Shown here one piece after another: positions 39,073 through 49,494 of a stretch of 64,000 bases of DNA. Source of the DNA: Bacteroidia bacterium (GTDB taxonomy: Bacteria > Bacteroidota > Bacteroidia > Chitinophagales > Chitinophagaceae); the NCBI GenBank assembly GCA_030427635.1, contig JAUIBA010000004.1:124001-188000 (forward strand), in the 5' to 3' direction. Both the position numbers and the translations under genes were made by a program. Below the pieces are notes generated by a model that saw nothing but the letters and a program-made list of their open reading frames with translations, was not told where the DNA came from and ran no database searches. How positions within the stretch are numbered: the stretch's first letter is position 1; every line of letters begins with the position of its first letter.

Positions 39073-39294
39073 TCATCTTGTAAGGCTACATTTCAGCTCT
39101 ACTGTAGTTGTTCCACTCACCGTAGTACCACTTAAAGCCTGACATTCAGCTTTTGCATCCTTCTTTTTTTGCTTATCCAGCGTCCTTTCATACTTCACAT
39201 TTGCCCCATCACTACAGGTACACGTATATACCTTCTTACAAGAGACAGACCCTATTACCAACAGTAATAATGCAACCGAAACAACATGCTTCAT
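39073..39294 (-). CDS. Small Cys-rich lipoprotein
   Basis: MKHVVSVALLLLVIGSVSCKKVYTCTC... Confidence 0.62.
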   Translation of the reverse strand: MKHVVSVALLLLVIGSVSCKKVYTCTCSDGANVKYERTLDKQKKKDAKAECQALSGTTVSGTTTVELKCSLTR

Positions 39295-39362
39295 ACAGTA
39301 TCTCAGAATTTAACGTTGTAAATATACAGGTTTTAAAAAATTTCTATAATAGTTCGTGTCTC

Positions 39363-40841
39363 TTAATATGCTCTTGCAAACAACACACGCTGAGATGATG
39401 GCTTACCTGTAAGGATACAGCTACCCTCTTCAGCCGGGTTATTCAATGGAATACAGCGAATTGTAGCTTTGGTAAGTTCTTTTATCTTTTCCTCAGTTTC
39501 TCCGGTACCATCCCAGTGAGCAGCTATAAAGCCAGCTTTTTCATCAAGAACCTTTACAAATTCATCCCATGTATCCACACGGTGTGTATTCGTGGTTCTG
39601 AACTCTAATGCGCGCCTGTACAGTTCGCTTTGGATATCATCCAGCAAGGTGACAATGTGGTCACCCAAACCATCCAACTGCACACTCGATTTAACACCAG
39701 TATCACGTCTTGCTACTTCCGCCACATTATTCTCAAGGTCACGGGCACCCAGCGCTACCCGAACTGGAATTCCTTTCATTTCGTACTCGGCAAACTTCCA
39801 TCCCGGACGGGTAGTATCATCATTATCATATTTCACAGTTACACCTTTAGCCCTCAATTCAGCAGTCAGCTTATCAGCTACCTCATTGATACGGGCCTGG
39901 GCAGCGGGGTCCTTGCTCATAATAGGAACAATTACTACCTGTAGCGGTGCAATGCGAGGTGGGAGTACCAGCCCCTGATCATCACTATGTGCCATTACCA
40001 AAGCACCTATAAGGCGGGTAGATACCCCCCAGGATGTAGCCCATACATAATCCAGATTATTCTGCTTATCTCTGAACTGTACATCAAATGCCTTTGCAAA
40101 GTTCTGCCCCAGGAAATGAGATGTACCAGCCTGTAATGCTTTACCATCCTGCATAAGTGCTTCTATACAATAAGTATCTTCAGCCCCTGCAAAACGTTCA
40201 TTGGCTGTTTTTACACCACGTATCACCGGCACAGCCATGTACTCCTCGGCAAAGCGTGCATACACTTCCAGCATCTGCCGTGTTTCTTCTATGGCCTCAT
40301 CGCGGGTGGCATGTGCCGTATGTCCTTCCTGCCACAGAAACTCTGTGGTACGCAAAAACAAACGGGTGCGCATTTCCCAGCGTACCACATTAGCCCATTG
40401 ATTTACCAGAATAGGCAAATCGCGATAGGACTGTATCCAGTCTTTATAGGTATTCCAGATTATGGTCTCTGAAGTAGGCCTTACAATCAGCTCTTCTTCC
40501 AGCTTTGCCTCAGGATCTACTACTACCCCACCACCATTAGGGTCATTCTTTAACCGGTAATGAGTCACCACTGCACATTCCTTGGCAAAGCCCTCTACAT
40601 GGGCCGCCTCACGGCTCAGAAAGCTTTTAGGTATAAACAATGGGAAATAGGCATTCTGATGTCCGGTATCCTTAAACATACGGTCCAGAACATCGCGCAT
40701 ATTTTCCCACAAAGCAAAACCATGTGGTTTTATTACCATGCAACCCTTTACCGCAGAATAATCTGCAAGACCGGACTTAAGTACTATATCATTGTACCAT
40801 TGGGAGTAATCTGTAGCTCTTGAAGTAATTTCCTTAGACAT
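39363..40841 (-). CDS. proS: Prolyl-tRNA synthetase (archaeal/eukaryotic-like type)
   Basis: Class II motifs; [59 protein letters not shown]. Confidence 0.96.
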   Translation of the reverse strand: MSKEITSRATDYSQWYNDIVLKSGLADYSAVKGCMVIKPHGFALWENMRDVLDRMFKDTGHQNAYFPLFIPKSFLSREAAHVEGFAKECAVVTHYRLKNDPNGGGVVVDPEAKLEEELIVRPTSETIIWNTYKDWIQSYRDLPILVNQWANVVRWEMRTRLFLRTTEFLWQEGHTAHATRDEAIEETRQMLEVYARFAEEYMAVPVIRGVKTANERFAGAEDTYCIEALMQDGKALQAGTSHFLGQNFAKAFDVQFRDKQNNLDYVWATSWGVSTRLIGALVMAHSDDQGLVLPPRIAPLQVVIVPIMSKDPAAQARINEVADKLTAELRAKGVTVKYDNDDTTRPGWKFAEYEMKGIPVRVALGARDLENNVAEVARRDTGVKSSVQLDGLGDHIVTLLDDIQSELYRRALEFRTTNTHRVDTWDEFVKVLDEKAGFIAAHWDGTGETEEKIKELTKATIRCIPLNNPAEEGSCILTGKPSSQRVLFARAY

Positions 40842-41004
40842 AAAAAATCTGGCACACTTTTAGCAATGAATATTTCTGTCAGGACACCGTACCAGCCATG
40901 GAAACTGATTTGTTAAATTTGGCTTTAGCGCCTGTCGGAATGGCGCAAAAGTACTAATTTCACTATGTAAAGGCTAAGTATTTTTTATTTAAAATCAATT
41001 CATA

Positions 41005-42162
41005 ATGAGACGTTTTGCATTAATCACACTCGCGGCTGCACTTATGGCTCCTGCTGCATTTGCACAGACAGACGACATTTATGCCACTGGCAGTGACATG
41101 AGTGCCGGCAATACAGATGTGAAGGAAAACCGGCGCGATAATAACCGCAGGCAGGATGTCTCAAATCCTGACCCTAACAGGTTTGATAATTACAGCTATA
41201 ACAACAATCAGAATAACCCTGATAATTATGGTGGTTATGATAACGGAGAAGATTATGTAGACTATGATGATGACTACAGTTATTCTACCCGCCTTAACAG
41301 GTTTGATAACGACTTCTACAATATGGGCTATTACAGCTCATTTTACAATCCATTCTGGTACAACCGTTTCTGGTATGACCCATACTGGGGATATAACCCA
41401 TGGAGACCAGGAATAACACTTTCATTCGGTACAGGTCCATACTGGACATCATCATGGGGCTGGAGTGCATGGTATGGATATGGAGCATGGGGTAGCTACT
41501 GGAACTACCCATATATGGGCTGGGGTTATTCATCTCCATATTACTGGGGAGGTTACTGTGGCTATTATGGTGGATACTGGAACAACTACTATGGAGGCGG
41601 CTATGATAATGGTTACCATAATAACCGGGCTACTCGTTATGGTCCCAGATATACCGGCTACAGATCTAATTCTTCAAACGGCTACCGTACAGCGACTGTT
41701 AACCAGCTGGGGCTTAGGAATACCACCGGACGCAACAATGTAAGTGCCTACCGTGGTACTAATAATACCGGTAATCGCACAAACGGATGGTTTGGAAACA
41801 GAAGTGCTGTAAGGCAAAACGAAGGTAACCGCAGATACAACAGTTACAATAATACCAGCCGCAACCGCTGGGCGGGCAATAACGGACAGGCATCACAAAA
41901 TGGCAACACTTCCCGCCCTGCACGTGGCATGTTTGGTAGTGGCAGAGGAAACGTGGCAAATAATGGCGGACGTTCACAGTCGGGCTACAGGCCCAGTCAG
42001 CAAGCAAGGCAGAGTACACCTTCTGCTCCCCGCTGGAATAGCGGCAGCAGTTTTGGCAGTGGTAGCAGGGGCGGCAGTATAGGTGGTGGCAGTCACAGTG
42101 GTGGCGGTAGCCGTGGAGGTGGCGGTAGTAGTCGCGGTGGCTCTGCCGGTGGCCGCAGATAA
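41005..42162 (+). CDS. Secreted Tyr/Gly/Asn-rich low-complexity protein
   Basis: Signal peptide then YNNNQNNPDNYGGYDNGEDY, FYNPFWYNRFWYDPYWGYNPW, C-terminal GGGSRGGGGSSRGG. Confidence 0.8.
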   Translation: MRRFALITLAAALMAPAAFAQTDDIYATGSDMSAGNTDVKENRRDNNRRQDVSNPDPNRFDNYSYNNNQNNPDNYGGYDNGEDYVDYDDDYSYSTRLNRFDNDFYNMGYYSSFYNPFWYNRFWYDPYWGYNPWRPGITLSFGTGPYWTSSWGWSAWYGYGAWGSYWNYPYMGWGYSSPYYWGGYCGYYGGYWNNYYGGGYDNGYHNNRATRYGPRYTGYRSNSSNGYRTATVNQLGLRNTTGRNNVSAYRGTNNTGNRTNGWFGNRSAVRQNEGNRRYNSYNNTSRNRWAGNNGQASQNGNTSRPARGMFGSGRGNVANNGGRSQSGYRPSQQARQSTPSAPRWNSGSSFGSGSRGGSIGGGSHSGGGSRGGGGSSRGGSAGGRR

Positions 42163-42318
42163 CCTATACGATTGCGCACAGGTTAATAAAAAGCTAAAAG
42201 AGGCATAGTCGCACCTGCGAGTGTGCCTTTTTACTTTTACAGGTATGGTTTTTGCTTTTCGTATCACATACGTCGGCCCGACAAACTGACGGGGATATTA
42301 TAACAACAACACACACAT

Positions 42319-43866
42319 ATGAATACTTCAAAACTTCTACTACTGGCACCGGCAACATGGGCAGTAATAGGCACAGCAAATGCTCAGGATATTACCTCTG
42401 CTTATTTCCTGTCTAACCTTACGACTCAGGGTACTGCCCGCTCTATGGGCTTTGGCAATGCATTAGGCTCCATAGGTGGAGACTACAGTTCAGCAAGTGT
42501 CAACCCTGCCGGGCTTGGTATTTACAGAAGCTCAGAAATGAGTATTACCCCTACACTCAGAATGAATGGTACAAGATCGGCCTACTCCGGTACTGAAACT
42601 CTTGATAACAATGTCCGTTTCAACTTCAATAGTTTCAGCATGGTATTTACCGATGCGCCGCGTGGCAAGCGATACGAAAGGCGAAACTGGAAAGCTGTCT
42701 CATTTGCTTTTGGTATGAACCGGGTAGCCGACCTGAACAGAAATTACACGTATTCCGGTGTCAATTATAATAACTCCATTACGCAGGTATTCGAGTCTGA
42801 TGCCAATCAATACCCCGGAGATGCTACAAGTGGTGTAGCCAGTAATTATCCGGGACATCTGGGTTGGGAAAGTTATCTGATAGATAAGATAGGACAGGAT
42901 TCCTTCCGTACAATAGTACCATTCGGAGGTGGTATAGCACAAACAAAAACAGTAGAAGAAAGAGGCAGAGTCAATGAATATACATTATCATTAGGTGGTA
43001 ATTATAAAGAAGAGCTGATGCTGGGAGTAACCCTGGGCATTCCTTCGGTTCGCTATTCACTTACTTCTGAGTACACTGAAACACTGGCACCTGGTAATAA
43101 TGAGCCCAATACTGCCGGCTTTTCTTCTCTACGCCAAACTCACAAAATAGACATCAAAGGTGTAGGTGTAAACCTGAAAGTGGGAGCTATATATAAAGTA
43201 AACAATAACGTGCGGGTAGGGGCAGCAATTCACTCACCCAGCTATTATGCACTTAACGATACGTACTCACCCTCACTCTTCTCTACCGTAAATGGCACCA
43301 ACCATCAATTGACACCCGGCAATCAGATGACACAGTATAACGAGTTCAACTATGGCCTCGTAACTCCATGGCGTGGCATACTGAGTGCATCTTATATAAT
43401 GAAAGGTATAGGGTTCATTACCGCCGATTATGAATATGCCAACTATGGTTTTATGCGCTTTGACTACCCTCTTGCTTCTGATGGCACAAACAGCTATCAG
43501 GCAGAACAAACAGCTATAAACCAGTCTATAAAAAACAGCTATCAGAGTACCTCTAACTTTCGCCTGGGTGCAGAAGCATTACTTACAAAATACTTCATGG
43601 CCAGAGCTGGATTTGGGTACTACAGTAATCCGTTCAAAGGCACTGGCTTATCCGGACAAAGGATGGACTTTAGTGCCGGTCTTGGGTTCAGAAGTAATGG
43701 ATTTTTCACAGATATTGCTTTCGTACACAGTGCGTACTCTATCGTTAACCAACCATATGATATAGACTACAACTATGTGCTAAGCTCAGCTCCTACGGCC
43801 ATACCTACAGCTACGACTGACTTTAGCCTGAACAATGTTGCAATTACATTTGGGGTTAAGTTTTAA
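42319..43866 (+). CDS. OmpP1/FadL/TodX-like outer membrane beta-barrel
   Basis: GTARSMGFGNALGSIGGDYSSASVNPAGLGIYRSSEMSITP; C-terminal NNVAITFGVKF. Confidence 0.85.
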   Translation: MNTSKLLLLAPATWAVIGTANAQDITSAYFLSNLTTQGTARSMGFGNALGSIGGDYSSASVNPAGLGIYRSSEMSITPTLRMNGTRSAYSGTETLDNNVRFNFNSFSMVFTDAPRGKRYERRNWKAVSFAFGMNRVADLNRNYTYSGVNYNNSITQVFESDANQYPGDATSGVASNYPGHLGWESYLIDKIGQDSFRTIVPFGGGIAQTKTVEERGRVNEYTLSLGGNYKEELMLGVTLGIPSVRYSLTSEYTETLAPGNNEPNTAGFSSLRQTHKIDIKGVGVNLKVGAIYKVNNNVRVGAAIHSPSYYALNDTYSPSLFSTVNGTNHQLTPGNQMTQYNEFNYGLVTPWRGILSASYIMKGIGFITADYEYANYGFMRFDYPLASDGTNSYQAEQTAINQSIKNSYQSTSNFRLGAEALLTKYFMARAGFGYYSNPFKGTGLSGQRMDFSAGLGFRSNGFFTDIAFVHSAYSIVNQPYDIDYNYVLSSAPTAIPTATTDFSLNNVAITFGVKF

Positions 43867-44003
43867 GCAAGCACCTGTAAATCAACGCACAACATTTCTA
43901 ATGAATTGATTTGTGTTTTTATTAACGGCTCTATGTGCCGTAAATAAATAGATTTGCAGTTGGATTCTATATCAACATCCATTTATTTACTAACAATCGA
44001 TTT

Positions 44004-44855
44004 ATGAAGCTGACAAACATGCTGTTCCTTGGGGCCGCTGCATCTGCCATGATGTTTTCATGCGCTGCTCCTAAAAAACTCAAGAAATGCGGGGAAAACT
44101 ACACGAAACTGGATAGTGTTTACCGCCAACTGATGATAGAACATGCCAAATCCCAGGCACAACACAACGCAGATCTGGACAAAATAAAATCACTTGAAGC
44201 ACAGCTGGCAGACAGCAAAGCAAATAGCAGCCAGGTATTGAATCAACTGAAAGACCTTTCTGTAATATCAGGAGCACAGGCAGAGAGCATCAAAAAATCT
44301 ATGGATAACATAGGTGTGAAAGATGCTTACATAAAAGAACTACAGGGCGCAATAAACAGAAAAGACTCTATGAATATGGCGCTTGTTATTAACCTTAAAG
44401 GCGCTATCGGAAATCTCAACGACGATGATGTAAACGTAAAAGTGGATAAAGGCGTAGTTTATGTTGACATTTCTGACAAGATGCTGTTCAAGAGTGGCAG
44501 CTATGACATAACAGAGCGTGCCAGCGAAGTACTGGGCAAGGTAGCAAAAGTTATTACCAGCCAGCCAGACATTGAGTTTCTGGTAGAAGGTCATACCGAC
44601 GACAAGCCTTACAAAAACGGCGTACTTGTAGACAACTGGGACCTGAGTGTGAAGCGTGCCACATCAGTAGTTCGTGTACTTCAGGATAAGTATCATGTAC
44701 CACCAAGCCGCATGACAGCAGCAGGCCGTGCAGAATATGTGCCACTGGCATCTAACAGTACCAAAGAAGGTAATGCTATGAACCGCCGTACACGTATCGT
44801 GATACTGCCACAGCTCGACCAGTTCTTCAAACTTCTGGAAAAACCGGCAAACTAA
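44004..44855 (+). CDS. OmpA-family lipoprotein
   Basis: Lipobox; coiled coil; FLVEGHTDDKPYK, NWDLSVKRATSVVRVLQ, NRRTRIVILP. Confidence 0.92.
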   Translation: MKLTNMLFLGAAASAMMFSCAAPKKLKKCGENYTKLDSVYRQLMIEHAKSQAQHNADLDKIKSLEAQLADSKANSSQVLNQLKDLSVISGAQAESIKKSMDNIGVKDAYIKELQGAINRKDSMNMALVINLKGAIGNLNDDDVNVKVDKGVVYVDISDKMLFKSGSYDITERASEVLGKVAKVITSQPDIEFLVEGHTDDKPYKNGVLVDNWDLSVKRATSVVRVLQDKYHVPPSRMTAAGRAEYVPLASNSTKEGNAMNRRTRIVILPQLDQFFKLLEKPAN

Positions 44856-44874
44856 CTGAAATCCATATATCAAT

Positions 44875-44912
44875 AAACCCGAAGCCCCACATATTGTGGG
44901 ACTTCGGGTTTT
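44875..44912. terminator. Hairpin terminator after OmpA-like gene
   Basis: AAACCCGAAG..CCCAC-ATATT-GTGGG.CTTCGGGTTT. Confidence 0.8.
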
Positions 44913-44974
44913 ATGTAACTGCGGAACAGCCTATACTACCAGAGTAGTAAACTCAATATTTCCTTTGCCCAAAC

Positions 44975-45009
44975 TAATAATGCCGCCCCGATAAGGAGCG
45001 GCATTATTA
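44975..45009. terminator. Hairpin terminator after L25 gene (minus strand)
   Basis: TAATAATGCCGC...GCGGCATTATTA. Confidence 0.75.
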
Positions 45010-45031
45010 CATTTATACTACTGTAAAATAA

Positions 45032-45628
45032 TTACTTCTTGGCACCTTTAGCCGCGGCAGCAGCTTCGCTGTCGGCCTGGCGCAGAGCACGTGTAGTAAC
45101 AACTGATGCTACAGGGATACGTGGAGAGTTAAGTATCTCCATGTTATCGGCCTTTACATCTTCTACACGGATATTACCGTGCAGCTGCAGATTGTCTATA
45201 GGCACTTCAATGCTCTCCTGCAGATACTTAGGATAAGTACGTACTCTCAGTGATTTGATTTTCAGCAGCAGACGACCACCATCTTTCACACCCTGCGACT
45301 GGCCTGTGAAGTTGATAGGCAGGTTTGCGATAACCTTACGGTCATCAACAAGCTCCAGAAAGTCAACGTGTGTCAGCTCATCAGTAATAACATCAAACTG
45401 AATATCTTTAACGATAGCGCGGTAGTTCTTGCCGTCTATTACGAGGTCAGCCAGCTGAAACTCTGGTGTGTACACGATAGAACGGAACACCATCAGCGGT
45501 GCACTGAAATGTATGGTTTCATTACCTCCGTAAAGTACAGCAGGTACCATACCCTGAGAACGAAGCTGGCGTGATGATTTTTTGCCATAATCGCTTCTCC
45601 TTGCTCCTTCAATTTTTACACTTTTCAT
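45032..45628 (-). CDS. rplY: 50S ribosomal protein L25/general stress protein Ctc
   Basis: MKSVKIEGARRSDYGKKSSRQLRSQGMVPAVLYG...HVDFLEL. Confidence 0.93.
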   Translation of the reverse strand: MKSVKIEGARRSDYGKKSSRQLRSQGMVPAVLYGGNETIHFSAPLMVFRSIVYTPEFQLADLVIDGKNYRAIVKDIQFDVITDELTHVDFLELVDDRKVIANLPINFTGQSQGVKDGGRLLLKIKSLRVRTYPKYLQESIEVPIDNLQLHGNIRVEDVKADNMEILNSPRIPVASVVTTRALRQADSEAAAAAKGAKK

Positions 45629-45805
45629 TTTTAAGTGTTTTGTCCTTTCAAAGCCGGGCGAGAGTCCGCCAAACATCCGGTCTTTGAAAAATTTGTTTTA
45701 AATAAGGAACCCTACATCCTGCAGGGAGCGGATTTTTTTGTATAAACAGTCTTGAAATTTCTTATATCAGTGTCCCGAGAAAGAAAATCCGGGCGCAAAG
45801 GTACG

Positions 45806-46756
45806 TTACTTTCTGTTACTATGTATAAACAGCGAACTTATTGATTTATTTTCAAAGGTGTTGCGAATCGCTACTGCAAACAGGTCGGCTGTAGGCAACA
45901 CTTTTATTTTATCAATATGCTGCTTCAACGGTATTGTATCGCACACTACCAGCTCTTCCAGCTGAGAGTTTGCAATATTGCTGTAAGCATTACCACTCAG
46001 TACAGGATGTGTACAGAATGCCCTTACCGACAATGCACCGCGCTCTTTTAGTATACCTGCAGATTTGCTCAGAGTACCGGCAGTATCGCATATATCATCT
46101 ATAAGCACTACATTTTTACCGGTAACATCTCCTATTACAGTCATGGCGGCCACTTCATTGGCACGCTTGCGCTGCTTGTCGCAGATAACCATATCTACTT
46201 CAAAGTATTTGGCTACTTCACGAACCCTGTTTGTGCTGCCTACATCGGGCGACGCAAATATCAGATTAGTCCTGTCCAATTGCAGGGACTCAATGTAGGG
46301 TATAAATATTGCCGAAGAATCCAGATGATCTACCGGTATATCAAAGAAGCCCTGTATCTGTGGAGCGTGAAGGTCCATTGTCATTACCCTGTTGGCACCG
46401 GCTGTAGTTAACAGGTTTGCCACCAGCTTAGACGCAATGGAAACACGTGGTTTATCCTTACGGTCCTGACGGGCAAAACCAAAATAAGGTATTACTGCAG
46501 TGATATAGCCTGCTGACGCCCTGCGGGCCGCATCTATCATCATAAGCAATTCCATAAGATTATCTGACGGTGCAGATGTGGACTGAACCAGAAAAACATA
46601 ATCTCCGCGAACAGACTCCTGAAACACTGGCTGAAATTCACCATCGCTGAATTTCTGTATAGTCAGTGCCCCCAGAGTGGTGCCATAGCTGTGAGCAATT
46701 TTTTCCGCAAGATAAGTGGATCCGGTTCCCGAAAAGATCTTTACTGAAGGTTCCAT
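45806..46756 (-). CDS. prs: Ribose-phosphate pyrophosphokinase
   Basis: KIFSGTGSTYLAEKIA, VIPYFGFARQDRKDKPR, VLIDDICDTAGT; start refined to MEPSVKIF. Confidence 0.95.
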   Translation of the reverse strand: MEPSVKIFSGTGSTYLAEKIAHSYGTTLGALTIQKFSDGEFQPVFQESVRGDYVFLVQSTSAPSDNLMELLMMIDAARRASAGYITAVIPYFGFARQDRKDKPRVSIASKLVANLLTTAGANRVMTMDLHAPQIQGFFDIPVDHLDSSAIFIPYIESLQLDRTNLIFASPDVGSTNRVREVAKYFEVDMVICDKQRKRANEVAAMTVIGDVTGKNVVLIDDICDTAGTLSKSAGILKERGALSVRAFCTHPVLSGNAYSNIANSQLEELVVCDTIPLKQHIDKIKVLPTADLFAVAIRNTFENKSISSLFIHSNRK

Positions 46757-46912
46757 GACGCTGTAAAATGGAGTGCAAAGGTATGGAAACATTGCGATAA
46801 TATTGGACGACTTATGAGTTATCTGTGTCCCTGCTATAACTGTAAAAATTGTCAGATATTTTCTCAATGTCACCCATTGCCTCAACAAAATATTTATCTA
46901 TTTTTCGATACA

Positions 46913-47836
46913 ATGAACTACAAAAAAATTATTCAGTTTATCCTGCTCTCTTTCTGTATCAGCTGGGCATCTGCACTTGCAATGAAGCTATGCAACATCC
47001 CCTATGGGAGTATGACATCACTTGTCATTATTGCCATATGCTATATGGGAGGACCAGCAATTGCCACATTTTTCCTGCAGAAATTCGTTTATAAAGAATC
47101 CTTCGCTGGCTATGGCTGGACCATTGCTCATCGTAAAAAAATATGGTTTTTAAATACACCGCTTACATTCATAGCACTCATCGGCACCACACTGGGAGTG
47201 ATAGCATTGCTGGGAAATACAGGCATAGTAACTCAATTTGGCAGAATAGATATGAGTTATGAGCATTTTTCAAAACAGCTAACTACACTATACCTTGAAA
47301 GTAACGGGATGTCTGACATCAAAATCCCAGCTGTAAGTCCTGCACTTATTCTGATAATAATATTACTGGGTGGCATTATAGGTGGCAGCACGCTTAATCT
47401 TCCTGTAATGTTCGGTGAAGAGTTTGGATGGCGGGGGCTGATGCTTGCTGAGACCAGAAAAATGGGGTTTCTGAAATCGAACATGTTGATAGGTTTTGTA
47501 TGGGGAATATGGCATGCCCCTATAATAATGATGGGCCACAATTACCCTCACCACCCTATCACAGGCATCGCAATGATGTGTATGATGACTATGGCTATAG
47601 CTCCGGTATTTGCATGGCTGCGCATCAGGTCGCGCTCTATTCTTGATGTATGCATGCTACATGGCATGATAAACAGTACTGCTACTGTTTTCAGCCTGTA
47701 TATAGCTGACGGTCATGAGATGTATGCCTCCATTGCCGGCTGGGCCGGTGTACTGGCAGGAGCGGTGCTCACTGTATGCATATGCATCTTTGATAAACCC
47801 TTTGTAAAAAACTATGCTGTTCCCGAATACATGTAA
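46913..47836 (+). CDS. CPBP (Abi-like) intramembrane metalloprotease
   Basis: FGEEFGWRGLML and WGIWHAPIIMMGHNYPHH motifs; start refined to MNYKKIIQ. Confidence 0.85.
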   Translation: MNYKKIIQFILLSFCISWASALAMKLCNIPYGSMTSLVIIAICYMGGPAIATFFLQKFVYKESFAGYGWTIAHRKKIWFLNTPLTFIALIGTTLGVIALLGNTGIVTQFGRIDMSYEHFSKQLTTLYLESNGMSDIKIPAVSPALILIIILLGGIIGGSTLNLPVMFGEEFGWRGLMLAETRKMGFLKSNMLIGFVWGIWHAPIIMMGHNYPHHPITGIAMMCMMTMAIAPVFAWLRIRSRSILDVCMLHGMINSTATVFSLYIADGHEMYASIAGWAGVLAGAVLTVCICIFDKPFVKNYAVPEYM

Positions 47837-47890
47837 GTATATACCGCCTGCATAAAATTACATTTACATAACTGTAATTATCTTTGCGCC

Positions 47891-49240
47891 ATGGAACTGA
47901 ACGCACTCACGGCAATAAGCCCGGTAGATGGCCGATACCGTAGTCAACTGGCAGCATTAGCCCCTTTTTTCTCAGAGTTTGGTCTTATCCGCTATCGGGT
48001 AAGAGTAGAAGTAGAATATTTTCTCTATCTGGCAGAAAAAAAGATATTTAAACTACCTGCAGGTGTGAAAGCTGCTAAGTTGCGCTCCATTTATGAGCAA
48101 TTCTCTGAAGCTGACGCAGCACAGATAAAGCAGACAGAAAAAATCACCAATCACGACGTAAAAGCCGTAGAGTACTTTCTGAAAGAAAAGCTGGCTGCAC
48201 TTGGTGCCGGTGATAGTGTAGAATGGGTTCACTTTGGCCTTACATCGCAAGACGTAAACAATACAGCTGTGCCCCTGCTATGGAAAGAAGCTATGGAGCT
48301 GGAATTCCTTCCTGCATTGCTAAACATGCATCTGCACCTGTATCACCTGGCGCAGGAATGGAAAGGTATACCTATGCTGGCGCGCACACACGGGCAACCA
48401 GCCTCCCCTACTACACTGGGCAAAGAACTGATGGTGTTTGTAGAAAGACTGGAAGGACAGATAGACCAATTGCTCAACATTCCGTTTGCGGCAAAGTTTG
48501 GCGGTGCTACCGGCAACTTTAATGCACATCATGTAGCATTCCCTGATATGGACTGGGTAAAATTTGGCAACGACTTTGTAGAGAAAAAGCTGGGACTGGA
48601 ACGCATGCAGTTTACCACCCAGATAGAGCACTACGATAACCTGGCAGCACAGTTCGATACGCTGAAACGGATAAATACCATCCTTATAGACCTGTGCAGA
48701 GATATATGGCAGTATATAAGCATGGAATATTTCAGGCAGAAAGTAAAAGAAGGAGAAGTAGGCAGCAGTGCCATGCCACATAAAGTAAACCCTATAGATT
48801 TTGAGAATGCAGAAGGTAACCTGGGTATAGCAAATGCATTATATGAGCACCTCAGTGCTAAACTACCCATAAGCCGCCTGCAGCGGGATCTTACAGACAG
48901 CACTGTACTGCGTAATATAGGGGTACCGATGAGCCACGGTTTTCTGGCACTCAGGTCTATAGAAAAAGGTCTTGGAAAACTCCTGCTAAACAAGGCTAAA
49001 ATGGAAGAAGATCTGGAACGTAACTGGGCTGTAGTGGCAGAAGCAATACAAACCGTACTGAGAAGGGAAAACTATCCTAAACCTTATGAGGCACTGAAAG
49101 AACTTACACGAGGCAAATCAAGCATTACCAAAGAAGACATACATGCTTTTATCGGTACATTGAAAGTATCTGCCAAAGTAAAAAAGGAATTGAAGGCTAT
49201 TACTCCTTATAACTATACTGGTGTGGATTTTGATTACTAG
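47891..49240 (+). CDS. purB: Adenylosuccinate lyase
   Basis: ISPVDGRYRSQL, WVHFGLTSQDVNNTA, GSSAMPHKVNPIDFENAEGN. Confidence 0.96.
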   Translation: MELNALTAISPVDGRYRSQLAALAPFFSEFGLIRYRVRVEVEYFLYLAEKKIFKLPAGVKAAKLRSIYEQFSEADAAQIKQTEKITNHDVKAVEYFLKEKLAALGAGDSVEWVHFGLTSQDVNNTAVPLLWKEAMELEFLPALLNMHLHLYHLAQEWKGIPMLARTHGQPASPTTLGKELMVFVERLEGQIDQLLNIPFAAKFGGATGNFNAHHVAFPDMDWVKFGNDFVEKKLGLERMQFTTQIEHYDNLAAQFDTLKRINTILIDLCRDIWQYISMEYFRQKVKEGEVGSSAMPHKVNPIDFENAEGNLGIANALYEHLSAKLPISRLQRDLTDSTVLRNIGVPMSHGFLALRSIEKGLGKLLLNKAKMEEDLERNWAVVAEAIQTVLRRENYPKPYEALKELTRGKSSITKEDIHAFIGTLKVSAKVKKELKAITPYNYTGVDFDY

Positions 49241-49278
49241 TTCTCTCCACCGGCATTAGTCTTCACATATAACATTTG

Positions 49279-49308
49279 ATAAATCAGGACCAGATGGTCC
49301 TGATTTAT
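49279..49308. terminator. Hairpin terminator after purB
   Basis: ATAAATCAGGACCA-GA-TGGTCCTGATTTAT. Confidence 0.85.
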
Positions 49309-49494
49309 ATTTTGTACCAATTTGAGAACCATACTATTACGTGGTTTTATAAAATGGCATGCTCATTACTTTTACTGAATAATACTGAGTGGCACTTTTT
49401 TTGTTAACAAACAATCAATAAAAGGAAACAATATGTATATTGCACTAATCATAAATAATTCATGTAACTACATTTAAAATTCAGACTGCAAAAA

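Noticed and set aside
46913-47836. CPBP/Abi protease considered as a bacteriocin-immunity or abortive-infection component
   Set aside because: No bacteriocin or toxin genes nearby; flanked by prs and purB, so a specialised role is not supported.
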